From assembly GCF_004337985.1 (NCBI RefSeq), contig NW_021940920.1, positions 1,720,549 through 1,784,548 on the forward strand: a DNA stretch of 64,000 nt, given 5' to 3'. Each line of letters starts with the position of its first letter. Within the stretch, counting starts at the first letter, position 1. Shown one piece after another: positions 1-11,261 of this stretch. The stretch is from Pyricularia pennisetigena (taxonomy: Eukaryota > Ascomycota > Sordariomycetes > Magnaporthales > Pyriculariaceae). The position numbers and the translations under genes were made by a program. A model generated the notes under the pieces. It did no database searches and was not told where the DNA came from. It saw nothing but the letters and a program-made list of their open reading frames with translations.

Positions 1-3000
1 TAAACTTGTTGAATAGGGGCGATACGGCCAGCGACAGAATGTTGATACAATTTTCAAGTGCGCCTATTAACACCATTTTTACACGGTTAAAAATTGAACC
101 TCTGGGAGCTAGTTTTGACTGTACAACTTCGTAAACGTTTTACAATCTGTTGAACCGACATCGTGCAGGCATGACTGTAAACATTTGAACATCCCAATCG
201 GCCAATTTCGAGGTTCAGGTCCTGCTCTTTACAGCTGCTAGACGCATCCCCCACACCACATCCCTTCCGCCGCCACCTTTCGCAGTCCCTCAACTGCCGA
301 CCCCTGCTCGCACCCAGAGAATTTATAACATCTACCCTCGCGAGTACGCATTGACACCTTCGAGGGCACATGGGATCACACTTATAGTCCTAACTCCTTA
401 TTCTAAGTCAACCCTAAATTTGTCTTGATTGATAAACAGCTACTTTGCATTTTCCCATCCCATATCGAATTGTGACGTCCTTGCAACTCCGCAAGCGACG
501 TGCCGCGCAAATGCGTCGCAAAATTAAAATACGAGTCCCTTTAACCGAAAAGCCACATGTTGGCCTTTGGTAACTTCGGCAATTTCGTTTAAATCCAAAT
601 GCTTTTCTTCAAAACTATATCAAATATATTAGGGTTGGTTGACATTGTTCAAGACCTGTTGGATCTAAACATGCGACTACCTCAATGGCTTCGCTATTTT
701 AATCATCTATTCTTTATTGTGACTGTGCTTTTGCTTTTAACAATTCTCCTCGTATCAGCTTTGTCCCCCGTGCTTTTCAAAGTAAAGCCGAGGCTCCATT
801 GCTGCGCACATTAATGAAAAAGGCAAAATCATCTCCCCGTGAATGATGGTACGAAATTGGATGAGTTCACGGCTCGCATCTTTGTAAAGTTACTCGATGC
901 TGTATGCCAGTATTCCGATCATCTTTCAACAAAAAGTCATTTCATATAATTAGCAGCAACGTTAAGGTCTTCCCCAGATCATACCGAGCCTCTGGAAAAA
1001 GCTAAATAGCGAGCCTTTGGGAACAAATCCAGCATAGGTAGATTGCCACCACGCCGCGAAAGAATCCAAGTTTGCATTAGCCCACACATATTTACAAGGC
1101 AAAACTAATCAGTTAGGTCTTCTTTACCAGCAACGGGTCCCAGTTCGGCAAAACTAAGGGCTTCCGCAGCCCACGGCGCCACAAGCACCAGCACGCCGAC
1201 AGCAACGATGGTGGCAAAGCCAGCGGTCAAACACGGCTATTTGCGTGGGAAATCGAAACAGGAAATTGTGGCATTTCCGGCCTTGTCAATGAATTCCGCC
1301 AAAACTGGTCCAATCGTCTTTCGGCCCTGTTGGATAAATGCTTTTAAACCTGCAACAATTGCGTGGGCGATACCCCCAGTCCAGCCTTGGCCGCCCACCG
1401 CGTTTTCGATTTGACATTTTAGTATTGCATCGTTTTTGTCGGCGGTGCGAAGGGGCTCCACGACCAAGTCCGATATCTCATGGGCGGAGTGGACGGCAAA
1501 AGAGAGGCACGGCTTTTAGTGGGCATCGAAAGGGTAATAATCATGTTCCATACGGCCAAAGCAGTTGAAGAAAAGATTGAGAAGCCCCATGTTGCTAAAT
1601 CCACAGGCTTGATGTTAAAGCGACTGTTGCTCCGTCGGGATATCGCTCAGGCTTGTAAAACAATGTGTCGGCCTCTCCACTAGAAACAAAGATTGGCTGC
1701 TTTGTGAAAGTCCTCTGGAAGAAAGTGCCGATGGTTGGTGTGGAAAATAAAATATTACTTAATAAATGTTGTTGATATTTGGATCAAGTTAGCCAGCAGG
1801 TCCTCCAAAGCCTTTATCTGCAAACTTTCTTACAATGACATTCGCGGAAAGGGACCCATCAAACCATTTATGACGCCTCGAAATGAACAAACAGATCAGA
1901 TGTTGATATCAAATCGACGAGTTTCAATCACGGACGGCGCACCCAACAGAAAAATACACACATGGGATGTTGGTACCGAACGACGGGTGCTACGGAAGGT
2001 GCTGGCCGGTCTAGAAATGGGGCTAATAGTCGGCCAGCAACTGACTGCAGAGTTGCGGAGGAAGGTGGCCGAGGGTGTCACTGAGGTTGTTCGTAAGCTG
2101 CACTTTATTGCGGTTGCTGGCGGTGCGGTAATTCTACTCTGCGTGTGCTTGATGCCGTGGGAAAGGCTAAATTCCAGGTCAGCCGATGAGACCGAAGTGA
2201 AATAGTTCAGAACTACGGCCGGTGAATCATCTTGCCATTTATTTTGGAGTTGAATTCAGCGGCCAACTTAACCAGATCATTAGCTTCGGGGATGATCTTC
2301 GGTGCATGTGAGACCGGCAGGATTTGTGCCTCACGTAAAACAACGAAAATGAAATTGAAGATTGGATTTTGTCGGTTGGACTGCCAAACTGTATCCAGTA
2401 GATAGAATGGCAGATCCATCCTGTGTATGGCCGACTGCCAAGGCGCCAAAATAAAATCTTGCAGCCGTGTGAAGAGAAACGCACCAAACGAATAGCAGTC
2501 ATCTTTTTCTGATCTAGCAATTGCAATATTAATGATAGTGATAGTCTAGAAGAATTGCATTTACAAATAAGTTCAAGACAGATAAGGGCGCACTAGTGAG
2601 TCATTTGTCAAGGTTGTCTTTTCGGCGACGGGACGAAAGTAGAGAGTTGTGGGATTCGATTTCGTTGCTGCCGTGAAGCTTTTGCACTACCACTCTTGCT
2701 GTCGGAAGACTATTGCTCCCTCGCTTAAAGAAATACAGACACCCAGATCAATATTACCGTAGCAAACGACTCCAGCTGTTGTATTAATATATCCATGTTA
2801 CGATCTTTGCAGTCAGCCTCACGGTAGCTTTCTGTGCGAAAGACGGCGTCTGCCTATGTGACAGCAGCCCGCTCCTCCGTTGGTTTTAATAATTCCCCCA
2901 CTCGAAAAACTTACTTAAATCCAAAAACTTTCGAGTTTAACATGACTGAGAGTTTCGAATGACGGAAGTTTTCATCTTCAAAGAGAGATAGAAAAATAAC

Positions 3001-3599
3001 AATCATGCTGGGCCTGAAAAAGCACGATTCAGGCGGTCTCGCTGGGCCTAGGAATACCCAATCCCCTGGGGCCGCTTTGACTGACTGACTGACCGTTTTT
3101 CCAACGTAATCTCGGCAACAAGTTGATCTTTCGAATTGCTTCATCTATCATACGGAATTCGAGATGCTTGAAAGCTCCAATCGAGATTTTAGTTTTGGTC
3201 GAGAAAAATGTAAAAATAAGAGGGTGGGTTGAAATGGCGGTCAAGGATTTTGGGTGCCGGAATTGGGGGAAGGGGGAGACACGGGGGTGCCGACTTTACG
3301 GAATAAATACTTGTCCTCTGTTTCTATTCAGCCATAAAACCATAGAACCTTGGGCTATGCCCAGGTGGTTTGAACTCCGCTTCGAGAGCCGCTTACTCCT
3401 CGCCAACACACTTCCGACGACGCCTGGAGCATTACAAGTTCGAGAATCCATACGGGATATCAGCGAAAACTGCTGGTTGGTGGGAGGCAGAATTCTTCTC
3501 TCGCGTGTTTTGTCGCCACCTGCGTCAGGCACGTACTGGGGCGATGGAAAAGGCTTCTTTTTTGCCATCACTCATACTACTGTTCCTCCTCCCGGATCT
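1..3599. other. AT-rich gene-poor stretch with unassigned coding-like islands
   Basis: No complete gene can be supported here. Several short open stretches look more protein-like than chance. A plus-strand frame at 1735-2205 ends in a hydrophobic segment followed by a charged tail. A plus-strand frame at 599-814 holds one strong transmembrane-like stretch. A minus-strand frame at about 2213-2526 reads as an even mix of hydrophobic and charged residues over some 100 codons. A minus-strand frame at 1237-1467 is similar. None starts or ends convincingly, and none matches a family I can name. They may be decayed genes or exons of an unrecognised spliced gene. Confidence 0.3.
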
Positions 3600-4070
3600 A
3601 GGTCGCTGTCGCCCCCGAGCGATATTCAGCAGGTTTATGATGCCGCCGACGTGTTTTCGATCTGGATAGTTGGAGAGGCTTACTGCATTAATCATTTGGA
3701 AAACCGGACTGGAAAAAGTGTGTTCAAAAGCGTGTGGAAAATGAAGGGTTTCCAGAGGTTGCAGACACTTGGGTTAATTGGTGGAATCTAACCTGATCTT
3801 TCTGTTGCAACTTTGCTAGATAGTCCAAATCCTATATTTGCACTACATTCCCTGCGGAGATCGATCTGACCGGACGCCCACGGGTGCTAATGCGTACCAA
3901 AACCCGTTGTGTCTCACCGGGCGAACCCCATCGTTTTACCAAAATTCCGTTTTTGCCGCTAGATATTGTATATCACATTCGGGGCAAAGTGCATATGGAT
4001 TATTTATGTCAGAACCTAGCTGCTTCATGTGTCCAGGGCATTTCTTACACGAGGCAAGTTATTAACATTG
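3600..4070 (+). pseudogene. possible remnant of an APH/kinase-like phosphotransferase
   Basis: Two short frames resemble parts of the large fungal family of aminoglycoside-phosphotransferase/choline-kinase-like proteins. The first, near 3625-3700, reads VYDAADVF followed by VGEAYC, which recalls the N-terminal VYDAGDVW...VGEAFCKV motif. The second, near 3920-4010, reads PHRFTKIP...DIVYH, which recalls the following EVPEVLYH segment. They are in different frames and separated by stops, with no catalytic loop visible downstream. The resemblance is from memory and weak, so this is a tentative call of a decayed copy. Confidence 0.22.
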
Positions 4071-4211
4071 GCTTTGCAACAGGTTAATAATCCAATATTT
4101 ATATCTGTTTTTTATCTTATGCATAAGGAAAACCACGCTATATAATTACCTGGATGAAAAACCTCTCACTGTAAAAGATTGTCCCGCGTGTCGGCAATCC
4201 GACCCCTGCAC

Positions 4212-4627
4212 TTATCCGCGAACCTTTTTCTTGCCGGTCTTATCTTTATCTGTTATGTTCAACTGTTCCATAAGAGGGCCAAGTGCATCCTGAACCTCTT
4301 GCGTATATCTAGTGTCTGCTGCCGTAGACTCTCTGTTCCCACTTCTGTTTTGGGGTGTTTTATTTGTTTGAATCAGCGTCTTGATATCTTGTCACAAATT
4401 TAACTGTGCAGACTATCTTACTTTCGCTTACACCCCTGTCCGTCTTTGGAAGCTCTAGAGGTGTTCGGCATCTCTTCGTCGGAGTCTGACCAGTTGTAAA
4501 CACTGGCAACAGTTCGAGACCCGCTGCTGCGAGTTTCGAGGTGATTCGAAGGGCTGGTAGGCAAGGCAAGGGCTTGGCCGCCCAAGACCGCAAAGGCCAA
4601 CAACTCGAAAACTTGAAAACTATGCAT
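4212..4627 (-). CDS. small secreted protein, two exons
   Basis: This gene was assembled by hand from two exons, 4627-4422 and 4344-4212, giving 112 residues. The intron (4421-4345, 77 bases) has a GTAAGA donor, a GCTGAT branch-like site and a CAG acceptor, and splicing joins the two open frames exactly. The first 21 residues (MHSFQVFELLAFAVLGGQALA) look like a classical signal peptide with an A-x-A cleavage site. The mature part is polar and charged, with an acidic SDSDEE patch, one cysteine and a basic KTGKKKVRG tail. Two TATAAAAG boxes lie 130-146 bases upstream. No family is recognised. Size, secretion signal and location in an accessory stretch fit an effector-like secreted protein, but that role is inference. 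Confidence 0.55.
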
Positions 4628-4756
4628 TGCGTCAAGAGAGAGTGAGAATTATTCAGGATGAAAGTGAACCAAGTTTGATGAATAAAGTAAGGAAAAGCTG
4701 ATGAACACAATCGACGCAGACAGCGAATGCAGCTCAAAGAAATTACACTTGGGTTT

Positions 4757-4773
4757 CTTTTATAACTTTTATA
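4757..4773 (-). promoter_or_regulatory. tandem TATA boxes upstream of the small secreted protein
   Basis: Reading on the minus strand, TATAAAAG occurs twice (4773-4766 and 4764-4757), separated by one base, about 130-146 bases before the start codon at 4627. The position and sequence fit a core promoter for the gene at 4212-4627. Confidence 0.4.
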
Positions 4774-5188
4774 AGGCGTAGCCATATGGATAAAGGCAAG
4801 GTAATCTGAGACTGAAGCTAACCGTATTAACCTTTTGCTTTATTTTGCATGTAGTCGGCTCCATATTTCTTCACATATGCGTGTTGTTCAATTAGGCGCT
4901 ACCAGCATGAGATCGCGACCGACTACACTTGGCAGTGATCGAGCCATTACAAGGCTTGCTGTAAAAACTTTATTATATATTGGCCCACTTGATTCGCATT
5001 CAAACAATCAAAGCATGTAAAATTATCAGTGTTGTCTCATTGCAAGAGTTGCAGCTTTACGATGCGCATAATGGCATTAAAACCAGAATTGAAAATTTTG
5101 CCCAAGTTTTAGCGTATCCAACTATCCAACAAGTCTAACACACGAGTGTCCAAAACTTTGCAAAAGGTTAGGCATCCTGTAGAGCACC
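4774..5188. other. spacer, no gene seen
   Basis: AT-rich sequence without a supportable gene. The stretch CAAAACTTTGCA at 5151-5162 is repeated in inverse orientation at 5695-5706, outside the right end of the MITE-like element. This may mark the ends of an older element into which the MITE inserted, or it may be chance. Confidence 0.3.
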
Positions 5189-5599
5189 TGTCCAAAAATA
5201 ACGCAACGATTCCAAAATCCCACCAAAAGTCGCCATTTCCTCAAAGCCATAACTTTGGCAATGTAAAAGTCGAAAATTTGTCTGTTGCGAATTGGATAAA
5301 AATCTAATAAAACAAATGGATATAAAAAGTTTATTTAATTATCTGAAATATGCATTTCTTACATTCCCACTATTACCCATTATAATTGCATTAATTCGGT
5401 TTTTATTCGTTTATACTTATATTCACAGTTACAAATTGTAGTAAAACTTGTTAACATGGGTATATAGTAAGGAATAGGGTTTTACACTTTATATTAAAAT
5501 GTATTTTTATTCATAAATTCCTTGAATTGAATTAATCGTTCATTGTCACACATCGCGAGTTCCAGTGTCATTTTGGGACCTTTGCGTTATTTTTGGACA
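5189..5599. mobile_element. MITE-like element with 18-bp terminal inverted repeats
   Basis: The sequence TGTCCAAAAATAACGCAA at 5189-5206 is matched perfectly in reverse complement at 5582-5599. The similarity continues inward for about 12 more bases with four mismatches. The 411-bp interval is AT-rich and has no open frame of useful length, so it cannot encode a transposase. Short length, perfect ends and lack of coding capacity fit a non-autonomous DNA transposon (MITE). The superfamily is unclear: I do not see a clean TA or 8-bp target-site duplication at the boundaries. Tc1/mariner-type is my guess from the look of the ends. Confidence 0.65.
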
Positions 5600-7014
5600 T
5601 CTGATGTGCCAATCGATGGCGAGGTAATCTTTCTCAGTCGTGTACAGAAAGATTGACTTAGCCTGCATTGCCAAATTAACTACTGCGTAACTGGTGCAAA
5701 GTTTTGCAGAACCGGTGGTTGCGTGCTATCAGTTGAATGCATCATTACTGACAATATAAATTGTTAATACCAGCCTCGGCGGAGCGCCTGTACGGCGGTA
5801 CCTAGTACGCAAAGGCGCCTTCTCTCTCCTCCCTTTTGCGAATTTTAGAGTTGCCCCCGATGGAATCAGAATTAAATCTTCAACCGTTCAACTGGTTTGT
5901 TGATTAGCTGCCCTGTCTTTCATTGTTTCTGCTACTTTTGACCCAAAAGCGTGCTGACTTGCTTGGGTTGGCAGAAAATGAGAATCACAAGAGGCAGGAA
6001 TACTGCGTTGCTGTCTAATCCATCCTGAGAAGATCTACCAAACGAGAGTGGTTGTAGCAGTGGACCAAACACTTATTTGATATGGATATGGATGTGAATA
6101 ACACCACAGGCAAAGCGAACTGAGCATATTGTGCCCTTTATGATTAGGACTGTTTTTTTCCCAGAATCTCATCACACTCCAGCAAATTGAAGACCCACTG
6201 ACCGATTGCGCCTACAAAAAGGTTAAGTAATCAATCAAGGCGTTGCATTTAGGACTAGGATTTGTGACGCAACTTTGTTTAACGTCAATGTACAGTACGC
6301 TGGCCACTCCAGAATGCATATTAAAAAATAGTGTGCGTGTGCTTAACCAGCGGACACCCAGCTTTGCCGATCGTCCGTTTGTGGGAATGTCATTTCTGTT
6401 GCTGAGCACAAAGTCACCTTTTAATAGCAGGCGGTCAGGCAGAACGTTATCTCTGGGCTCGATAATTGGGTCTGATTGTTGTGTATTTTCTTGCCTTCAA
6501 ATGCAACATACGTTCACATTCTAATCGGTTTGACTCGGTGTCATGTGGTATAGCAGGTCTCCGTCAAAAATCCCAGATATTCCGGTTTCATCTTTCTCTA
6601 CTTTTCTCGGGCCATGATTCCACCGGGTTGGATTCTCCCATCAACGCATCTAGTAGTCTCTGAAGGTGGTAAATGCTCGTGCGGCTTGTGGCAGATTATC
6701 AATTATTCATGCATGGATGGATGACAAGTGTTTGCGGCTATTCGGGACAAGGCAAAATGAACAAGACCGCTTGACTACGTGTGGATTACCCTTTTCAGAT
6801 TTCGAGAATCAATCGATCCAGCGGTAGTTATTCGTTATTCTCATGCTAGACTCCACAGCCCAACTCTGTTGCTGTCAAGGTTTGGAAGTATCCCTGTCGA
6901 GACTTGAGCCTTTGCAACATAAATTCATCCTCAAGCATTAAAGTTTCCCGCAGTTCGTCGTCTCATTTTCAACCTTGTTACGGATGAAGATATTTCCCTT
7001 GGCAAATTATCGTC
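5600..7014. other. spacer upstream of the cluster, one coding-like island
   Basis: No full gene is supported. On the minus strand, one frame running from about 6470 down to 6212 is open and protein-like over roughly 85 codons, including an internal ATG at 6409, but it has no recognisable domain, splice partners or convincing start. The rest appears to be non-coding and includes the promoter region of the broken CoA-transferase gene. Confidence 0.3.
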
Positions 7015-9021
7015 ATGGATGCAGCCGCAATCGAAAACGGACCTTATTCCGTCCCGGCCGAGGCGCAAAAGATTTATCGCGAGCAGATACTGGGCAACCC
7101 CTTGATCCGTAACAGCCTGCCTCTTGGGATCGAAAAGGCCGCGCAGTCCATAGTCTTCACCGGCAGCGATGCGCCGACGCTCCCGGTCAATTTGCGCTTT
7201 GCGGAAAGCATCTCGAGCCTCAAGGCCCTGGAAGCAAGCTTGCTCAACCTCGTGCTAGAAGAGAAAGTACGGCGTCGTGCCGCAGAGGGTCGAGATCAAC
7301 ACGGACCATGCCCAGCTTTTCATCATGTCCTTTGCCCTCTGGGCGCTGGACCCGGCCGGGGCAAACATAAACGCCGGCACACTGCGCACGGCCGAGGGCC
7401 GCGCTCAACTTGCCCGGTATTTGCCGTCGTGGGAAAGACGTTTCTCCAGCTCGGATGCGGGGATCCGCTATCAAACAGCCGTGACCAACATCTATGCCAC
7501 CAAGGACGGGCGGTATTTCCACCTGCACTGCTCCCCAGACCCGGGGCCGATTCAGGAAGCTTTGGGGTTGCCCAGCGGGGTGGAGTGCGAGACTGCGGAT
7601 GCAAGCAAGCAGCCGTACAAGCAGGCAGTTGGCCGACTGACGGCAGAGGAACTGCAGGATCTGGTGGACGATCGCCGACAAGCGGGCACCGTCTGCCTCA
7701 CAAAGGAGGAATACGCAAGCAGCGAGCACGGTCGGGCCAACGCCCACATCGGGCTATTTGAGATTATCCCGCACGCGAATGTCACGTAACCCGGGACCTG
7801 GTGGCCCAGCGGTGGAGACGCACGACGACCCCTCGCGGGACTCAAAGGTGGTCGAAGCTCTCGCGCGTGATCGCAGCGCCGGTGATTGGGCGATCGCTGG
7901 CCGAGCTGGGCGCCAGCGTGATGCGCATCACCGCCCACCACCTTCCCGACACGTCAGGCCTGCACCTGGACACCAACCACGGCAAGTGGAACGCCTGTCT
8001 GGACCTACGGCGAGAGCAAGACAGGGAGTCCTTGCGGGAGTTGATTCGTGGGGCCGACGTCTTCATCCAGGGTTACAGAGCTGGGGCTCTGGACAAGCAT
8101 GGTTTCGGAGAGCAGCATGTGCTGGAGCTGTGCCGTAACCGCAAGGATCGTGGTGGTATAATCTACGTGGCGGAGAATTGCTACGGATGGCATGGGCCGT
8201 GGATGGGTAGGTCTGGCCGGCAGCAGATTTCTGATGCGGTAAGCTCTTTTTTTTTTCTTTGTTTCTTTTTGCCCCCCCTTTTTTAAAAAAATTCGACTCT
8301 TTCTGTCTGACTTACCCGTCATCTGGTTTGTATAAAGCTGCGGCACGTCTTACGAGTTCGGTAGGGCTCTGGGTCGTGACGAGCCAGTAGCTCCTATTTT
8401 CCCCAACTCGGACTATTGGTAAGTACGATTCAACATGCTAACATGGCTCTTTGAATTGTTGACGAACGTTTCAAACAACCTTAGTACTGGCGTAGCTGGA
8501 TCTGCAGGGGTCTTGACTGCACTTTTTGCGTCGGGCTGAGAAAGGGGGTTCTTTTACTGTACGAGTAAGTTTGCTAAGCAGTTGCCGACCGGCCTTTACT
8601 GCTGAACCACTGCAATGCTCTGACTAAAAAAAAAAAACGATCTGCGATGCGTCCCCAGCTTGCCCTCAACTACTACTCGCGCTGGCTGCTCTCGTCCGTC
8701 GGCACGTATCCACAGCACGTCTGGGAGGACCTTCGTCGACGCAGCGGCATACCCCAGTTCGAGCACCACCACTCGATGGAGCACACGATCCCTACCGTTT
8801 TCCCATGGCTACTCCGCAGCGGCATCCTCTCCAAGTCCGAGTTTTATACCGAGTACTACGCCAAGAACCTGGCTCAGACGGTTCGAATCGTCGCCCCTGT
8901 GCTGTTCTACCCAGGCGGGGAGGTGGAGCCAGGCTATCAGGTGGGCACGAGGACCAATGGGGTTGACATGGCGAAGTGGCCAGAGGACCTCGGGGTGGAG
9001 GTTGTTGATGGAGACTCGTAG
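7015..9021 (+). pseudogene. family III CoA-transferase (CaiB/BaiF-like), disrupted
   Basis: Family III CoA-transferases move CoA between acids through an aspartyl thioester. Conserved segments of the fungal version appear in order but in changing frames: the N-terminus from 7015, the INTDHAQLF segment near 7297, the RVIAAPVIGRSLAELGASV segment near 7867, ENCYGWHGPW near 8173, and ALNYYSRWL to the end at 9021. Visible lesions are an extra A near 7268, an in-frame TAA at 7787-7789, single-base shifts near 7845 and 7857, a one-base mismatch of phase across the intron starting at 8239, and another shift near 8531. Two later introns (8419-8484 and 8565-8658) have normal GT-AG signals. The gene borders the PKS cluster on the same strand as its neighbour P450, so it was probably once a cluster member. 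Assembly error at some of the sites cannot be excluded, but six independent breaks make loss of function likely. Confidence 0.75.
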
Positions 9022-9032
9022 GAGCAAGGATT

Positions 9033-9033
<1 letters not shown>

Positions 9034-9102
<69 letters not shown>
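9034..9102. repeat. poly-T tract, 69 bases
   Basis: An uninterrupted run of 69 T begins 13 bases after the end of the CoA-transferase reading frame. It is the longest homopolymer in the window. It could be slipped-strand expansion or the poly-A tail of a minus-strand retro-inserted sequence. No adjoining element could be delimited. Confidence 0.9.
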
Positions 9103-9105
<3 letters not shown>

Positions 9106-9405
9106 GTACATGATGCGAGTTGTGTGGTGTCCCTAGTGACTACTCGTTTCGCCATTATGTTTTATTTATGCAGGTTGATTACAAGGTGCCATTCACTGCT
9201 TGACGCAGATTCTTGAGAACGAAACAGTTGGTGGGGAGGTTGCGTTCCTTGGACTTGGCTCGTAGTAATTCAGTGAATATATATTTGCAGGTCAAGAAGG
9301 GCTTTTTTTTCCTTTCTTAGACAGAGCTGCAAATTCGGCAAAGACGAGAAGAAAAGAAAAAAAAAAAAAAAACATTTTCCTCCTTGATGATAATACTCCT
9401 TTACA

Positions 9406-11261
9406 ATGCTACTTGCTACAACTTTGCTATATTTGTCTTGGCCTGACGTCGTGGCCGTCGCCGCCTTGGGTTATCTTATTTGGCTCATAGCAGCATCGAT
9501 ACGCCAAGAAAAGATCATCAAGACCCATGGTGGCCACGCCCCAAAAGCTGGCACCAGCAACAATCTACTGGGGAATCCTTTCGGTCTCAGGTTTGCCTGG
9601 GACTTCTACCGCCATGGTCGTCGCGACGAGTATCTCAAGTTTACGCATCTCAACTTCACCCAGACCGGTGCCGGCCGCGCCAACGCCTACACGTTTGAAG
9701 TCAACCTCGGAGGCATGCGCACCATCTGGACGGCAGACCCCGAGAACATCAAAGCCATGCTCGGGTCGCAGTTCGACGACTACGGACGCGGCAAGGCCTT
9801 CCAGAAACGCTGGCATGACCTCTTGGGCACCAGCATCTTCAACGTGGACGGCCAGACGTGGCACGACTCCCGCCAGCGTCTTCGCCCGCTCTTCATCCGC
9901 CAGCGCGTCTCCAATCTGGACTCGTACGAGAGGCACTTCCAGTGCCTGATCAAGCAGCACCTCGACGGCGGCCGCACCGTCGATCTCAAGGATGTCATGT
10001 CCAGGTTCGCCCTGGACGCCATCAGCGATTACGCCATGGGTTGCCAGGTCAACACCCTGGACGATCGCAACAAGGACGTGTTGGACGCGCTCGAGAGGGT
10101 CAAGACCACTCAGAACATCAAAGAGTGCGCCGGCCCGCTGAGCTGGATGGTTCCGACGTCGGGCCTGAAGCGAGACCTCAAGGTCCTCGACGACTTCGTG
10201 GCGCCTCTGATAGACCACGCCGTACATCTGCCACAGTGCGTGCTCGACGAGATGGACAAGACGGACCGCGACTGGACCTACCTGAAAGCATGCGCTACAG
10301 TCTCGCGCGACCGCGACTTTCTCAAATCTGAGCTCATGTCAGTTCTCTTGGCCGGCCGCGATACCCTCTCTGGGACGCTGGTCTGGACCCTGATGGAGCT
10401 CGCCAAGCGTCCGGACCTGATGGCGGACATGCGGCGAGAAATCGAGAGCACAGTAGGGCTTGGACCTGATGCTCGACGCCCGACTCATGATGACCTCAGG
10501 TCCATGCGACTCGTCAGAAACACGCTCAACGAAACGCTCCGCCTGTTCCCCCCCGTATCACTCAATATGAGGGCGGCTCTCAGGAACACCAGCCTGCCCC
10601 GTGGCGGTGGCCAGGATGGCAACGGACCAGTGGGCCTGGCGGAAGGGACCCCTGTGATCTTCTCCAGCCACATGCTGCGTGCGTTTTCCTCTTTTCTTTT
10701 TCTTTTTTTTTTTCTTTTTTTTTTTGCCTCTTTTGGGCTAGGATCTGCTCTAGGGGGACTATATGTGCTTGCTTTCTCAATACTAACGGAAACGCGTACA
10801 GATCTGAGCCCGGAAACATACGATCAATCTCCGCCGGGGACCAGCGAACCTCACGTTTTTGACCCGTATAGGTGGGACGTGTGGAAACCCAAACCGTGGA
10901 CCTACATTCCGTTTGGTGGAGGGCCACGGGTATGTATCGGCATGGAGCTCAGCATGACGGCCATGACTTTTGTGAGTCCCACTACCCTCTGTGCCGTATG
11001 CATGCAAGCCGAACCAGTCCAACGAAGCAACACAACTAACTCTGCTACTTTGATTCCCAGGTCTTGGTCCGTCTGTTTCAGCGTTACTCGAGGCTGGAGA
11101 TGCGGTGCGAGATGCGTGGCAATTCGGCAGATGGGTGGGAGAGGCCTGATGGAAGCCCCAGCATTGTTGAGCAATTCATGACGGACAGGGGCAGGGTGCG
11201 CATCTCGGGGGATGTTACTCTATCCCCTAGGGACAAGGTGTTAATGGGGTTCCTTCCATGA
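9406..11261 (+). CDS. cytochrome P450, CYP52-like
   Basis: Three exons (9406-10678, 10802-10971, 11061-11261) encode 547 residues, normal for a microsomal P450. An N-terminal hydrophobic anchor (about residues 5-30) is followed by the I-helix AGRDT motif (316-320), the ExxR motif ETLR (376-379), the PERF-like region FDPYRW (444-449) and the haem loop FGGGPRVCIG with ligand Cys469. The wording around the I-helix and haem loop matches the CYP52 group, whose best known members oxidise fatty chain ends, so hydroxylation or oxidation of the alkyl end of the polyketide is plausible but inferred. Intron 1 has a GTGCGT donor, a TACTAAC branch site and a long T-rich stretch; intron 2 is GTGAGT...CAG. 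The gene lies between the broken CoA-transferase and a second P450, all on the same strand. Confidence 0.85.

Noticed and set aside
3123..3791. 222-codon plus-strand frame as a complete gene
   Set aside because: Only a short part near its end resembles a known family, and the continuation is in another frame; treated as a possible remnant instead.
9565..10227. 220-codon frame opposite the first P450
   Set aside because: It is the complement of a GC-rich P450 exon and has no domain of its own.
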